From Anniella stebbinsi (lineage: Eukaryota > Chordata > Lepidosauria > Squamata > Anniellidae), in NCBI GenBank assembly GCA_029215795.1, contig JARDYH010000001.1, forward strand, positions 404,525,154 through 404,589,153: a stretch of 64,000 bases of DNA, read 5' to 3'. Positions 1 to 11,440 of this stretch are shown in pieces. Position 1 is the first letter of the stretch. Every line of letters starts with the position of its first letter. A program made the position numbers and the translations under genes. The notes beneath the pieces were generated by a model that ran no database searches, had not been told where the DNA came from, and saw nothing but the letters and a program-made list of their open reading frames with translations.

Positions 1-1640
1 CTTTGAGTCATACAGAAGCAGCAAGAGTCTCCATCACAGCTCTTAACGGTCCCCAACAACCCCTTCCCCCCAATCCCCTTGGACCTGGAGGCAGAGAGTG
101 GAGGTGGTGGAGCAGTTAAATCGCCTTACCTCATTCCTTTGGAGGCATGCAGAGGTAGGATGGGGTGGGTGGGATTGTTTGGAAGTGAATCAACCTAATT
201 TGCATTTCCTGGACTAACATGTACTCAGAATGCAGTTATCCTTTGGATTCCACACTTTTTTGGTGATGCGGTTATCAACTCAAACATTGCATGCCAAAGA
301 TGCATCGTTTAGGGAAAGTTGTGCACGAAAATACATGCGAATTTTTGTGCATTAAAAAAAGCAAAACAATACAGCAGAACAATGCAGAAATTGGATGGAA
401 ACAGACAGAACAGACTAATGATTTAATACATACAAAACTGACTCAACTGACACCAACCAGATATACGGATTCATCCTTAGCTAAAGAAACAGACCGACAG
501 GCATTGTCCTCTGGGACGCAGTGGTCAGTGACTCTATCAAGCTTCCTTTGTGCAAAAAACTCTGCTACGCTTTAAGCTTCTGGCCATTTGGAGCTCCTTC
601 CTGCACCATTCTGGGAGTCCCTTCAGTCACAGGATCAGCCTCACTTAGAGCGCAGACAGCAAAGGCATCCAGAGCTGGAGGAAGCAGCAGGAGGGGCTTC
701 GCCTCCTCTTCCCAGCCTCCAGTCAGCCAGCTCCTTGGGGCCGTCGGGTGTTTGCATGGGAACGCAGAAGACGGCATTTTGAGGAGCAAGAGGTGCATCA
801 CAACTGTGCTCTCCTCGCCCCAAGTGCACATGAGAGCTGAGCTCACACCTGTGCCTGGATCTCTTGCCCAGGCCTAGCAGGTGTGCTTTGTCGTGCCGCC
901 TCAATTGCACACATTTCCCCACCGGCTAGCTTTAGGTGTTTGCCTGGGAAAACTGTTTTCCAAAACAGGCTTATCTGTTGCAAAGAAGAAGACCCAAGGT
1001 CAGTTGCCCTTTGTCATCATTGTCTGCCTGGGCTGCCTGCCAAAGGTTGAGGCTGCTTAGAGGCGGAGGGGGTGGAGGTGGGAGACAGCAGCCAGACGCT
1101 GCCGTGAAGCATTTTCCCTTTGAGAAGACGCAGTTTGGGAAGGGGGGGGGGAGAAAAAGCCCACCAAGTATCTACTGATCTCCCAGGGAAGAGGTCTGAG
1201 ATTGGGAACCTCTCTGTGGGCTGAGTCGACAGGCTGGCCCTTTGGATCTGATTTGCTGATCCTAAGAGTACAGGGCTTGCAGTGACTGAAGGAACACATG
1301 CTTTATGCTTTGAATGCAGCGCCATGATTGTTCCTGCTTTATGGGCCTGATTTAGCTACATAGACTTCTTTCCTTCACCCCCTGGTGTGTTCACTGTCCC
1401 TGAATAGCCAAAAAGAACCGTTGCCTATCAACAGCGGCCCTGCACAGTGCTGGAGCCTTGAGGCCTAGGAAACCAGGCTTGCATCATCACAGGCCTCCCT
1501 GAACATCATGCGGAACAGGAGGAGAAGCCTGAACCCCGCTGGCCAACCTCTCCCTGCTCCATCCAAACTTCCCTGCCACCATTTGAAGTGCCTCATGCCA
1601 ATCAGGAGAAGCAGAGCCACCGCCTTCCCTGGGAACCCAA
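1..1640. other. STRA6 intron sequence, no gene seen
   Basis: Lies downstream of STRA6 exon 5 on the minus strand, so it should be STRA6 intron. It contains degenerate repeat-like text near 280-380 (alternating 'tgcat' words) and a G tract at 1141-1150. None of the open frames shows a recognisable exon. Confidence 0.6.
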
Positions 1641-1812
1641 GAAGCTGCCTTCTACTGAGTCAGACCATTAGTCCACGTAGCCCAGAACTGTCAACACCGG
1701 CTGGTAGCCGCTCCCCAGGGTTTCAGGCAGGATTCGTTCATAGCTCTTCCTGGAGATGCTGCCAGGGACCTTCTGCATGCAAAGGTGGTGCTCCACCATT
1801 GAGCCACACCCC
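1641..1812 (-). mobile_element. tRNA-derived SINE, 5' truncated or degenerate
   Basis: Reverse-strand relative of the copy at 37524-37738. It shares the head segment around gagatgctgccaggga and ttctgcatgcaaag, and the tail segment with ctgagtcagaccatt. It sits close to STRA6 exon 5, in the intron. Confidence 0.75.
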
Positions 1813-1844
1813 CTCCCACAACATGCATTGCCATTTGCCTTTAC

Positions 1845-2011
1845 CTTGGGCGACTGCGGGCATTCCACCTTCTGCCAGAGATGGACCACGCAGTGGCACC
1901 AGGACAGCAAGCAGCCAAGGAAGTAGCCGGTTCGGTGTCGAACTGTGGCACACGCAATTAAGGGATAGTAGAAGGCCGGGTAATAGAGCAGGGCCATAAT
2001 CTTCCAGTACT
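1845..2011 (-). CDS. STRA6: STRA6 coding exon 5 (partial gene)
   Basis: Fifth recognised coding exon of the retinol transporter STRA6, the plasma-membrane receptor that moves retinol from RBP4 into cells. The translation contains YWKIMALLYYPAFYYPL and ends in VECPQSPK, which matches the known STRA6 segment around a transmembrane helix with a YYxxxYYPL pattern. The acceptor on the minus strand is ttctctag before 2011, and the donor after 1845 is AAG/gtaaag. The exon is 167 bp: two bases complete a Glu codon begun in the previous exon, then 55 whole codons, ending in phase 0. The next STRA6 exon is not visible between here and position 1, so it lies outside the window. Identity comes from family recognition, not a search. 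Confidence 0.9.
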
Positions 2012-2465
2012 CTAGAGAAGGGGAGATCAAGGGGAAGAGAAGGCAAAGATTAAGAGCCTACGGAGCACTGCACAAGCAGCCGTGGATGCCGCAAACCGGG
2101 CCGTGCCGGCAGCATGCAGGGCAATGTCCATGGCAGAGGGCTCCAGCAGCAACGGTCTGCTGAGGGCGCTGCGCCTATCAAACTTCGCCATGCAAGGCAA
2201 CTCGTTGGTGGTGATGGCCTTGTAAACGAGAGGCGATGATGCATTAAACCTTCCTGAGAATTGTGGCCTCTGCCCTGTCCTTGAAACATTCGTCAATATT
2301 CCTGAAAGTATGTGGACCATCTTTATCTGGGCTCAAAAGAGCGGTTTTGTGTTTGGGCGCTCTGCTTTGTGCTTTGATTCTCCAGCAAGTGACTTTTCTT
2401 TTAGCCTCACCATTCGTCTTCTGGAAAATGAGTGGTTTGGGACTGGCCATGCTCGCCATGGTATA

Positions 2466-2945
2466 AGCACATAGGAAGAGCCCTGGTGCTGGAACAGACC
2501 AAGGTCCATCTAGTCCGGCATTCTGTTCACACAGTGGCCAACTAGCTGCCCACGTGGAACCCACAAGCAGGATATGAGTGCAAAAGCAACTTCCCACCCA
2601 TGTTCCCCAGCAACTGGCGTACATAGGCATCCTGTCTTTGATACTGGAGGCAGCACATAGCCATCAGGACCAGTAGCCATGGACAGCTTGATAGCCTTCT
2701 CCTCCAGGAATTATCTAAGTCCCTTTTAAAACCACCCAAGTTGGTGGCCATCACTGCATCTTGTGGATGTGAATTCCATAGTTCAGCTCTGTGCAGTGTG
2801 AAGGAGTCCTTCCTTTGGTCTGCCCTGAATCTCCCACCAATCAGCTTCATGGGATAATGACCCCATTTGGGTTCTAGTATTATGAGAGAGGGAGAAAAAT
2901 GTCCCTCTCTCCACTTTCTCCCTGCCATGCAGCTTTTTATAAATG
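2466..2945 (-). mobile_element. CR1-type LINE 3' end
   Basis: Reverse-oriented copy of a family also present at 13771-14076 and 17325-17640. Shared text includes gttccccagcaactgg, ggtggccatcactgcatctt and tgaattccatag. Only the 3' part of a CR1-like LINE is present. It lies in the STRA6 intron between exons 4 and 5. Confidence 0.75.
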
Positions 2946-3164
2946 GGCTAGCCGCCCATGGTAGCCATTTTGTGAGAGCACCCACAACACTCTTTTCCCA
3001 CTGACCCCCAAAGATTGAGGAGCCCTGTATGGTGTGCCACCTTTTGAATGCAAGCATGGTTTTAAAGTAGCTGGCAGAACGTGCCCATGTGCAAAAGAAC
3101 GGCGGTTGTCTGCCAGTGTAGATGGGCCTTCTCCTCTTTCCATGTTGGCAACCCCCAGCATTAC

Positions 3165-3304
3165 CTCGGTTCTGTGCTGAGGACCTGGAGATGAATGGCA
3201 GAGGATCGTTGTCCAGAACCAGCACACATAAAGAGGAGAAGAGGATGCCAAACACAGCTACGGCCAGCACCTTGCTTCCATCTTCCTCCAAGAAATGCAC
3301 AGGG
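3165..3304 (-). CDS. STRA6: STRA6 coding exon 4
   Basis: Encodes PVHFLEEDGSKVLAVAVF followed by GILFSSLCVLVLDNDPLPF, the conserved STRA6 block with a hydrophobic helix of about 19 residues and a D-x-D-x-LPF turn. The minus-strand acceptor is tgcttgctgcag and the donor is CCGAG/gtaatg. Length is 140 bp: one base completes a Ser codon, 46 codons follow, and one base starts the Glu codon finished in the next exon. This phase fits both neighbours exactly. An open frame runs past both splice sites (3426-2542), but the parts outside 3304-3165 are intron and CR1 sequence and should not be read as protein. Confidence 0.92.
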
Positions 3305-3640
3305 CTGCAGCAAGCAGGAAAGCAGAAAGGCAGAAATGAGGGAAGGAAAGGGGACTCATCCCCACCAGTGGGAGGCTGCTGCTGCAGAAAGTTTTTTAAT
3401 GGCGCTGTGCCAAAAATGTCTTCCATTCTCAGTCAGTTTGATAGAAAATAAATGGCTTCCATTTTTTCCCCAAAGAAGAAAACACTGCTGGTGAATTTCT
3501 CATGTGCTGCAAGATGGCTGAGGTGTGTGTGAGTGAGCACTGACTTTCACTGGACAATCATCTCCCCGGTAATCTGCAGCATCCCTGAACACTTGCTCTC
3601 CCAAGGCAGAGTGCTCCTCCGTCTGACACAGACTGCCCCA

Positions 3641-3714
3641 ATCTGGTGCCTTGGACTACAACTCCCACAATCACTGGATATCTGGGGCATGCTGGGAGCT
3701 GTAGTCCAAGGCAT
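3641..3714. repeat. Short palindromic element ('ctacaactccca' family)
   Basis: Left arm ggtgccttggactacaactc pairs with the right arm gagctgtagtccaaggc around a short middle. Small member of the dispersed hairpin family described in the findings. Confidence 0.7.
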
Positions 3715-3717
3715 TTA

Positions 3718-3890
3718 CATTATTACAAATATTGACATTTATATAGCTGTTATCCTCACAACCACCTTGTGAGGTAGGTCAGGCTGAGAGTCAATGACTG
3801 GCCCAAAGTTACCCCAGCAGCTTCATGGCTGAGCAGGGACTAGAACCCGGATTTCCTGAGTCCCAGTCTAACACACTCTCACCGCTATAC
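3718..3890 (-). mobile_element. MIR/L2-type SINE
   Basis: Contains the reverse-oriented tail (ctcacaaccaccttgtgagg), the tggcccaaagt core, and a 3' region matching the tRNA-like head of the SINE at 33031. Adjacent to the palindromic element just before it. Confidence 0.7.
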
Positions 3891-4305
3891 CACTCTGATT
3901 CTCTGAGTTGTAGTCACAAACATCTGAAAGGTGTCAGGGTATTTAATCCTGATCTCACCAGAGTGGTCTATTGCAAGCCCGCTTCCCTTCCTGGAATGTG
4001 TAAATGGGGCTAAGCCTTGGATGCATCTGACTTGGGTGTGTCTGCATGTCCAACTGACCTGTAGGAAGGAACCTCAAAACTATGCAGGGCACCAAAGCAT
4101 CCCCACCACAGCCCCGGCAATATAACACACTGCTTAGACCTGTCTCTATCTTTGGAAATGTTGCCAGATATATCGTTCACATACCATTCCACCTTAAGGA
4201 CTAGCAACCTAGCGCATTTTTAAAAAGTCACCAATCTGAGACAGCAAACATTTGACTGGCCCTCCATGCCTAAGCTGAATCCAAGTAATCTTCGCCTAGG
4301 GGTAC

Positions 4306-4391
4306 CTCAAGAGTCCAGGAGCTCCATCCCAACAGCCTTTGTAGAGTTTCTTCCGTTTCACCAGCAGTGACAGAACCAGCAATATGGCCAG
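4306..4391 (-). CDS. STRA6: STRA6 coding exon 3 (first transmembrane helix)
   Basis: The 86-bp exon translates to LAILLVLSLLVKRKKLYKGC and then WDGAPGLL. This is a hydrophobic helix followed by a basic stop-transfer cluster (KRKK), the arrangement of the first STRA6 membrane segment and its cytosolic flank. The acceptor is ttcccatag and the donor is TTGAG/gtaccc. The exon opens in phase 0 and ends with two bases (AG) that join the C of the next exon to make Ser. It is too short to stand out as an open frame; it was recognised from its place between exons and the helix-plus-basic pattern shared with the family. Confidence 0.88.
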
Positions 4392-4493
4392 CTATGGGAA
4401 AAGAAAATGTACAGACATTCCTGGACATGTATCCATAAACAATTCTGTGAACCATTTAGAGATCATAGGATATCAAGTGGTACTCAACTAGTT

Positions 4494-4496
<3 letters not shown>

Positions 4497-4537
<41 letters not shown>
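4497..4537. repeat. (CA)n microsatellite
   Basis: About 20 uninterrupted CA units in the STRA6 intron between exons 2 and 3 (minus strand), close to exon 3. Confidence 0.98.
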
Positions 4538-4539
<2 letters not shown>

Positions 4540-5083
4540 AATAAATGTTTGTTCTGTTCTGAAGTGTCTGATGGCTCACCAGGATATGGCAGTTGAATGA
4601 GCTCTGTGCATGTGTGTTACTGATTTTAAGTTAGGGCCCTTTACTGTAATAAAACATTGTATTTTAATCACAATTCCCTCCCATGATGGAATTCAATGCG
4701 GAACATATTGGACAGGGGCATTGCTAGGTCTGGGCCCATATGGCCTGCCCCCGCCCCGAGTCTATTCCTTGAATCAGTACCCTATGCTCAACCATCCTGC
4801 CCTGCTCTAAAAACAGTTCTGAGAGAGACTGTGCATCATCTAGGCACATGTTTACAACAATACTATAAAATGAGTTAGCAAAATATTTCAGTGTGGTCTG
4901 TCAGGTTCACGGATGTTACATGCAAGTGAAGTTAACGATGCATCACCTCGTATACAAATTAGCAACTTCTCCACTCTCTCTGCCTCTTCGCAACTTTGGC
5001 TCACACAGTGTGACCTTCTCTTCTTGAGAAGTGGCCTATCTGGTCTCCCCTCATTAGCACAAGACCCCTTACAAGATACTTAC

Positions 5084-5162
5084 TGATACGGGCGCCATGC
5101 AGGCATGGTAGAGATCATAAGGGATTGTAGGGTCACAGTCTGGGATAACAGGAGGAGCCATG
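5084..5162 (-). CDS. STRA6: STRA6 coding exon 2
   Basis: A 79-bp exon reading MAPPVIPDCDPTIPYDLYHA then CMAPVS. The YDLYHAC core matches the GLYHAC segment just before the first STRA6 transmembrane helix, on the extracellular N-terminal side. The acceptor is a pyrimidine-rich tctcttccctgcag and the donor is a canonical gtaagt. One leading base completes an Asp codon from exon 1, and the exon ends in phase 0. The in-frame ATG two bases into the exon is probably internal, because exon 1 has its own ATG and a compatible phase. Use of this ATG as an alternative start cannot be excluded from sequence alone. Confidence 0.87.
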
Positions 5163-5169
5163 CTGCAGG

Positions 5170-7010
5170 GAAGAGAAAGGCAGCAGCGTTTGGAAAACAT
5201 ATCCATTTCAAAAAGAAAGAAGATGGGAAGATTTGAGGACTGTAAAAATGTTATTAAAACCAGCGGTGCCTGGCGGAGAGGAGAATTGTGCGGAAGGGAT
5301 CATCCCACCCTGAGGGGACAAAATACTTATTTCATATCTCTGGCAAGAGGGCCATTATATTAACCAAGCAAGGAAAAATCTATGTCATGCATGCTAAGCC
5401 ATTTTTCTAGTTCCTCGGAAAACAGGGGTTTGGGGTTTGCGGTTTACATACATTATGTTAATAGGAAGCAATCTATATTAAAATTAAAAGGAATCCAAGA
5501 AGAAAAAAGAGCAACCAAATTAACCAAAGGGGAACTAAAAGGTCTGGCTTTGTGAGCAAAGATTAAAACCACTAAATATGCATAACGTGGCTAGATAATT
5601 ACAAGGGGAGATGGAGGCGCACGGGCAATTCACTTGAACAGCCGGGAAAGCACCAGAACAGATAACAGATCGGCTATGGTGGGCCCCCAGCAGTCATCGT
5701 TGCCAAGGGTAAGAGGGCTGAAGGAAGCAGGGGGCCCTTCGAGAAGGACGGAGAAGCTCTTTGACAAGACAACCAAACCACAGTGGGACGTTGCCACAGG
5801 ATAGTTGGGATGCAATCCATGGCCGGTGGCTTGCAGGCTTCATCACAGGGAGCCTCCCCAGAGAATGGCCACAGGAGGCTCTGGTCCGAGGCCCCCCTAC
5901 CGTTGGTGCCTTAGAAGAAGCTGAGCCACGTCCCCCCAGGCCTGGGAACTCGACTTGGAAGGAACTGAGCACTGGGGAGCTCGCTTATGGGCCGCTGTTG
6001 CAGCAGGGACCAGGACCGCAGCTCTTGGTTTCCCCTCCAGAGCAAGGAAGTCAGCTATTTGTATAGTATTATTGATCGTATCTCCATCGATGCATGAACT
6101 GGTTTTGCACCATCAAGAAGAGGCTTTTTGGGGACAACTGTCTCCCTCCTGCTAAAGTCCAACAAGAACAGGATTTTAGGAGAGACAGCAGGATGTTGTT
6201 TTTTATCTACCCAGAGAGAGATGGGGGGAGGGGGAGATTGTACAGTCCAACTCTTTGTTGTGGCTTTTCAGCACACCTGACTTTGCCCAAACTCTGATGG
6301 GCATAAAGTTACAAGCCATGAATGGAGCTTCAGTCCAAGACTTCCTGGGAAGTGAATGCAAAGAGGGGCTTTGTGCCCAGGACTCACCATGCCGTTTTGG
6401 CAAGGAGCAGGTTAAATCAGGAGGCATCTCATTTCAGGAGGTTCACTGTAATCAAACCATCAGAGGTTTTGGCCCAGCCTTTGGTTCAGGTGCAGCTGCG
6501 ATGCTGGTTGAGTTCTTTTCCAAGCCCAGAAAAGGTTCCACAACCTGTTCAGCCTATTGGTCAGGGGTGGATTGTGGCAGAAGTCTGGGGGGAGCCAGAA
6601 GCCAGGACCCAGGAGCCGTGGGACCCACCAGTAGCCAGGACTAAAGACCACGCAAGGTCTTCGAAGGACAAATGCGGAATCAGGGCCAAGGATCAAGCCA
6701 GATGTCTGGGCCAAAGAATAAGCATGAAAGAACATGGCACTTCTCAGGAGGGCCTTGGGCTCAAACAAAGCTCCATGAGAAGAAGTCCTTTGATCATTCT
6801 TCTGCCCTTGGGGGATCCGACGGCCAGCCTGGCGTCAGGGTGGAGTCAGGCCAGGGCCTGAAGGGACTTCACAGAGAAGCTGCTGCTTGCAGTTCAGTGG
6901 TTCACCACATGGGGCAGCCTCATATGGGTCCAGTCATTCCTGGAACCTCCTCAGATCCAGTTCAGGGGCTGGAATATACCCGGCCTGGCTTTACATTCCA
7001 TCCTAGAAGG
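5170..7010. other. STRA6 intron 1, no recognised element
   Basis: Single-copy-looking sequence between STRA6 exons 1 and 2. Several medium open frames at 5.7-6.9 kb overlap on both strands, with no family motif, no consistent splice sites and no codon-bias signal by eye. I read them as chance frames. Confidence 0.5.
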
Positions 7011-7133
7011 CAGGGATGGCGATCATGTGGCTCTCCAGATGTTGTTAGACCACAACTCCCATCAGACCTCATCACTGGGTATTCTGAATAGGGGTGATGG
7101 AAGTTGCAGACCATTGACATCTGGAGGGCCACA
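7011..7133. repeat. Short palindromic element ('ctacaactccca' family)
   Basis: Left arm has ggctctccagatgttgttag and cacaactcccatca. The right arm has gatggaagttgcagacc and catctggagggcca, an imperfect inverse of the left arm. Confidence 0.75.
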
Positions 7134-7439
7134 CAGCCCTCACCTCTGCATAGATCAGGTTGTTCTGGGCCAGGAGTTGCAGAATGCTCTCCCCTTTGGA
7201 AGTCTGCAGGTTGCATGTTCTTCCCTGGCTCCCTTTCGTAGGCAGATGAACACAATCTCATTCTATTGTTTCATTCTCACTGTCATCCAGGGATGCAGGA
7301 TTACTGGGGGGGGGGCAGATGACCCATCCATCCAGCCCTCTATGAGCCATATGATGTCAGCTGGGTGTGCCCATGAGCCTGATATGCATGAGCACAGCCA
7401 TGGGCAGCAGGCATCACTTGCTTCCAGGCCAAGCTTTGT

Positions 7440-7560
7440 TGCATGTGAGCTTTCCCAGGTATGGAAGCCTGGTCAACAGCTGGTCAGCCATTGTGTGATC
7501 AGAATGCTGGACTAGGGGGACCCTTGCTCTGACCCAGCAGCAGGGTTCTTCTGATGTGCT
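7440..7560 (+). mobile_element. CR1-type LINE 3' terminal fragment
   Basis: Carries the segment with gaatgctggactag and tctgacccagcagcagggtt typical of the CR1 3' ends at 13771 and 17325. Short and degenerate upstream. Confidence 0.55.
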
Positions 7561-7679
7561 TCAGTGGAGCGAAACTGAGCCAGCCCGGCCCTGTCACTCC
7601 TCTAAAAGGGAGCAATGGAGGCCGGGCTGGCTCTACCCTGTGTCCGAGCATCCTGCCTCTTTCCCAAAATGGCAGGGCT

Positions 7680-8542
7680 GGGTCTCAAGATATTGTGTTG
7701 CCGGAGGGGGTTCTCCTAGAACCATCTCTGTCACTTGAGGCGCAGGTGGCCTCAGTGGCACGGAGTGCCTTCTACCAACTTCGGTTGGTGGCCCAGCTAC
7801 GTCCCTATCTGGACAGGGATAACCTGGCTTCAGTTGTCCATGCTCTGGTAACCTCCAAGTTAGATTACTGCAATGCACTCTACGTGGGGCTGCCTTTGAA
7901 GGTGGTTCGGAAGCTGCAGCTTGTGCAAAATGCAGCGGCCAGATTGATAACTGGAACCAGTAGGTTCGAACATATAAGACCTACTCTGGCCCGCTTGCAT
8001 TGGCTGCCTGTATGTTTCCGAGCCCGGTTCAAGGTGCTGGTTTTAACCTATAAAGCCTTACATGGCTTGGGACCACAATACCTGATGGAACGCCTTTCCC
8101 GACATGAACCTACCCGAACGCTACGTTCAACATCTAAGGCCCTCCTCCGAGTGCCTCCTCCGAGGGAAGCTCGGAGGTCGGTAACAAGAGAGAGGGCCTT
8201 CTCTGTGGTGGCTCCCCAATTGTGGAACGATCTCCCTGACGAGGCCCGCCTGGCGCCAACATTGTTATCTTTTCGGCGCCAGGTCAAGACTTTCCTCTTC
8301 TCTCAGGCATTTGGCAATATCTGAGGAGCCTGGGTCTGTTTTGTTTTGTTTTTGTAGTTTTTTTTTTTTTTTTGAAGTGTTGAAGTGGTTTTTAAATGTA
8401 CAGATTGTGTGTATGTTGTATGTTTTTGCTGTTTTAATTTTTGTATATTGTTTTTAATTGTTTTTAATCCTATGTAAACCGCCCAGAGAGCTTCGGCTAT
8501 GGGGCGGTATACAAATGTAATAAATAAATAAATAAATAAATA
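7680..8542 (+). mobile_element. L2-type LINE, 3' part with ORF2 C-terminus
   Basis: A reading frame is open to 8324 and ends with the C-terminal region of a non-LTR retrotransposon ORF2, with motifs LDYCNALYVGLP, VQNAAARLITG, LHWLPV, LVLTYKALHGLGPQYL, RERAFSVVAPQLWNDLP and FLFSQAF. It is followed by a 3' UTR ending in aaccgcccagagagcttcgg and an (AATA)n tail (8516-8542). No reverse transcriptase domain is present, so it is a 5'-truncated, inactive copy. The frame is still intact over about 210 codons, suggesting a fairly young insertion in the STRA6 first intron. A related reverse copy lies at 30125-30655. Confidence 0.9.
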
Positions 8543-8778
8543 TAGAAGCCAAATGGGCAGGCAGTTGGAGCTCTCACTTCAACCCTGCTGATGGGGCAGC
8601 AGCCTCCACTGCACCCGATGGCAGCTAGCCGAAGGGGCACAGGGCATGTTGCGTGGCATGCACGCATGCACACACATACACAGAGACCTGTATGCCAGCA
8701 CCTCACTGCCGTCCCACCCAGCACTCGCTGCCTGAAGTGGCAATCTCCCTCTGCCTTCTGCTAGGGCCGGCCCTGTAC
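8543..8778. mobile_element. Dispersed DNA-element fragment ending in agggccggccc
   Basis: Shares blocks with 16587-16862: a 'ctccactgcacccgatggcag' type word, cagcacctcactgccg/cagcacctgctgtctg, and an end reading gctagggccggccct versus agtggggctggtcct. Probably a non-autonomous element with gggcc-type termini. Confidence 0.45.
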
Positions 8779-8835
8779 AGCTACATCCTTGGAGAGTTCC
8801 GTTTATGGGCTAAAGTTCTTCAAATAAAAACTACA

Positions 8836-8975
8836 GATGGACGAATCTATCTGTTTCGCTTTTCTCCCACAGTTCTTCTTTTCTTAATTTGTTTTTTTAA
8901 AAATTAGAAATTCGCAAATTTTGGTAAAATCTCGTGAAAAAGGAAATGAGTGAAATCCTCACCCACCCCTAGTAA
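8836..8975. repeat. AT-rich dispersed repeat
   Basis: Ends aaattttggtaaaatctcgt and cctcacccacccctag. A similar end, gaattttggtaaatcct then gctcacccatctctag, is at 35535-35594, so this is a dispersed repeat of unknown class. Confidence 0.5.
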
Positions 8976-10153
8976 AAACACACTCCCACCCCTAGAGTTG
9001 GGTCAGCGTGCAGAACGTGGCTTTTGCTGGTACTATAGAAGCTGATACAAGCAAATCCTGTAAGTCCAACGAAACCGTTGCTGAGCTGAAATACGCTTTC
9101 TAGCTTCACCACCCTGCTGTTGTTTTTTGGGGAGTGTGTGTCTTCTATTTGGGGAGGGACGAAGGGACATTGCGGCCATTTGAGGATCACCTCGAACCCA
9201 AACCGAAGTGAGCTCAGGAGCAGAAAGTGTCCTCACTTTGGCATGTTCTGGGTAGAAAGTATTGAGGGAGTGGACCGGGATAGCAACAGGTAGCACCCAT
9301 ACCACTATAGCCAGGAGCACATGAAGAGGCTGTGCCTGAAGAGAGAGACAGAAGCAGAAAAAAGGCAGGGAAGTTGCATGACTCACTCCCTGCCCTGAAC
9401 CCTGGATTTGAGCTGGAAAAGTTCCCCAAAGAACTTTTCAATTCAGACCCAATTGCATGGATCCTCAATCATTCTACCCATTTCGTCCCAGCAATGTATT
9501 AATTGCTAAACAGAACGCCAATGGCGTGATCTCCACCAAGCGTGGTTAAAATGTAAAGCAGAGAGAAGAGAAATTGAAAGAAGGCAACAGCAAAGAACCA
9601 AAAACAGACCCTCAATAAAGAAGTGATGGAGCTAGAGTAAAGGAGGGTCCAAATTTTTCAGGGGAGAAATGGATTGTGGCTAAAGCCAAAGCAAATATCC
9701 TCAAATATTCAAAGTCACCAAAATCCATCCTCATTTCTCCTGTAAAAATCACGAGAACTTTCAACCCATTCATTTCCATCCAGGCATCTTATATGAAGTT
9801 CATAAGCTGTCAACGATTACATGCTAAATGTTCCTTGCATGTTCTCTATAGATACTACATGCCTTTGCATGTCTGCTATCAGTCAAAATGCCATTGTGTG
9901 CCCTTTAAAGATATACTTTTAAACATTATTACAAGCCAACTCTGAAATATCGAAATGTTGGAAACAAATAACGTACAGCATCGAACACAGGTACTAAAAA
10001 TTCAGCAAATACAGGAGCATTCCAAGAAGATTTGGTATCAAAATTCGCCCACAGTTGGAGCAAGTTTTAGGAGCAAGTTAGTTTCGCCTCTAGGCAAACA
10101 CATTTCCCACGCCAAGGACATCACACTCAGGAAGCAAATGCATCAATACTTAC

Positions 10154-10248
10154 TCATCTTTGGCTCCGATTGGTTCGTAGATGTACCAGTTATCATCATC
10201 ATCATAAGCAACGGCCAGATCATCATTCGTCAGCCCTGGGGTAGACAT
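10154..10248 (-). CDS. STRA6: STRA6 coding exon 1 (start codon)
   Basis: Starts at ATG (10248-10246) and reads MSTPGLTNDDLAVAYDDDDN then WYIYEPIGAKDE. The aromatic WYIxEP motif after an acidic, tyrosine-bearing stretch is the hallmark of the extracellular STRA6 N-terminus. The coding part is 95 bp and ends GATGA/gtaagt in phase 2, exactly what exon 2 needs. Four consecutive Asp codons come from a GAT trinucleotide run. The 5' boundary of the exon in the UTR is unclear: the sequence just upstream is pyrimidine-rich with an AAAC-type microsatellite (10275-10305), so an acceptor there is plausible but not fixed. The intron to exon 2 is about 5 kb. Confidence 0.88.
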
Positions 10249-10274
10249 TGCCTTTTCTTCTTTCCAGCAGGATA

Positions 10275-10305
10275 AAAACAAACAAACAAACAAACAAACA
10301 AACAA
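10275..10305. repeat. (CAAA)n microsatellite
   Basis: About seven CAAA units, next to the STRA6 start-codon exon on its 5' side. Confidence 0.95.
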
Positions 10306-10799
10306 TAATAATCTGGATGCTGTTCTTTAGCTATAGATGGAATCGTCTTCAGAGGTTCTTTCAGGCACTTGTCCTGAAGTCGATTCCTGTTGGCTGCCAA
10401 GTAAAAGCCCCGTTTTCACTTAGCTGCAGGAGTTGAATGGCTTCACACACAGGACCCCCCTGCCTTTCATTTAGCTGTCTCCCCCCCCCCCACTTGCTCT
10501 GTAGAACTCAGTTCAAAGTGACTTTGCACTGTTTTAACAGCTGATGAGAACAAAGGAGGAAGGGAACAGAGGCTGACGGTAAAAAAATAAAATCCTTGCT
10601 CATGAGAGACTGGATCATGACTGGAACAAGGAGATTAAAGGAGCAAAAGATCCGTGGAACTGGGTTTTCTCCCCACCCACTCTGAGTGTACGTATGTGTG
10701 TGTGTTTTCATTGCTTAACAGAGCATACGTGACTCTCAGTAGTAATTCAAAGGGGACAGGATTTTTACAAAAAGAGGCAGATCAAGGAAAATAGTAGCA

Positions 10800-10813
10800 A
10801 TAATAATAATAAC

Positions 10814-10855
<42 letters not shown>
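10800..10855. repeat. (TAA)n microsatellite
   Basis: About 18 TAA/AAT units with one CAA interruption. Confidence 0.97.
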
Positions 10856-10856
<1 letters not shown>

Positions 10857-11440
10857 GCAATAACAACAACAGAGTCAGTTTGCAGACCATGCATGCCAAC
10901 CAAGATAAATGATCTCAGAAAAGTAATTTACCACCAACTTAGTCATCCAAGAAGAATATTTTGCAAAACCCAGCGACGTAATCAAGCCCCCATTGGGATG
11001 TTGGCTTTGAGATCCTGAACTGGGAAACCACCGTGGTTTAATCGGAGAGCCAGTGGAACCGAGGAGTCAGGGTGGCAGCTGAGGACTAGGAAAATGCATG
11101 AAGTGCACTGAGGGATCTCAGGCTGGTGCCACCCCTTTAGCCAAGCCTGGCTTACAGGGTTGTTGTTGGTGATAAAATAGGGAAGGGGAGAACTATGTAT
11201 GCCACTCTGAGCATCTTGGAAGAAGGGTGCAATAGGACAGTAATGACTGAGGACAGCTGCAACCCTATATATTTGTTTACGCTGGAGTTTAATTCAATGG
11301 GACTTACTTCTGAATAGCCATGTATGGTGTTGCGCTGTAAACCATGTCATTCCCTGGCATGGCCTCTTCACGAATCTCACTGCAGGGCTGGCAAAGACAT
11401 TTCTCTTCTTGAAAGCCAGGACAGCTGCAGCCAATCAGAG

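Noticed and set aside
2542..3426. 294-codon open frame on the minus strand as a single protein
   Set aside because: Only 3304-3165 is STRA6 exon; the rest reads through intron and a CR1 3' end.
4497..4537. Regular short repeats as a CRISPR-like array
   Set aside because: Simple CA microsatellite without spacers, in a vertebrate intron. No CRISPR array or cas-like gene is present anywhere in the window.
7554..7680. Start of the long open frame at 7554 as the N-terminus of a gene
   Set aside because: The frame leads into an L2-type ORF2 C-terminus; the first 40 or so codons are upstream sequence read by chance. Not a host gene.
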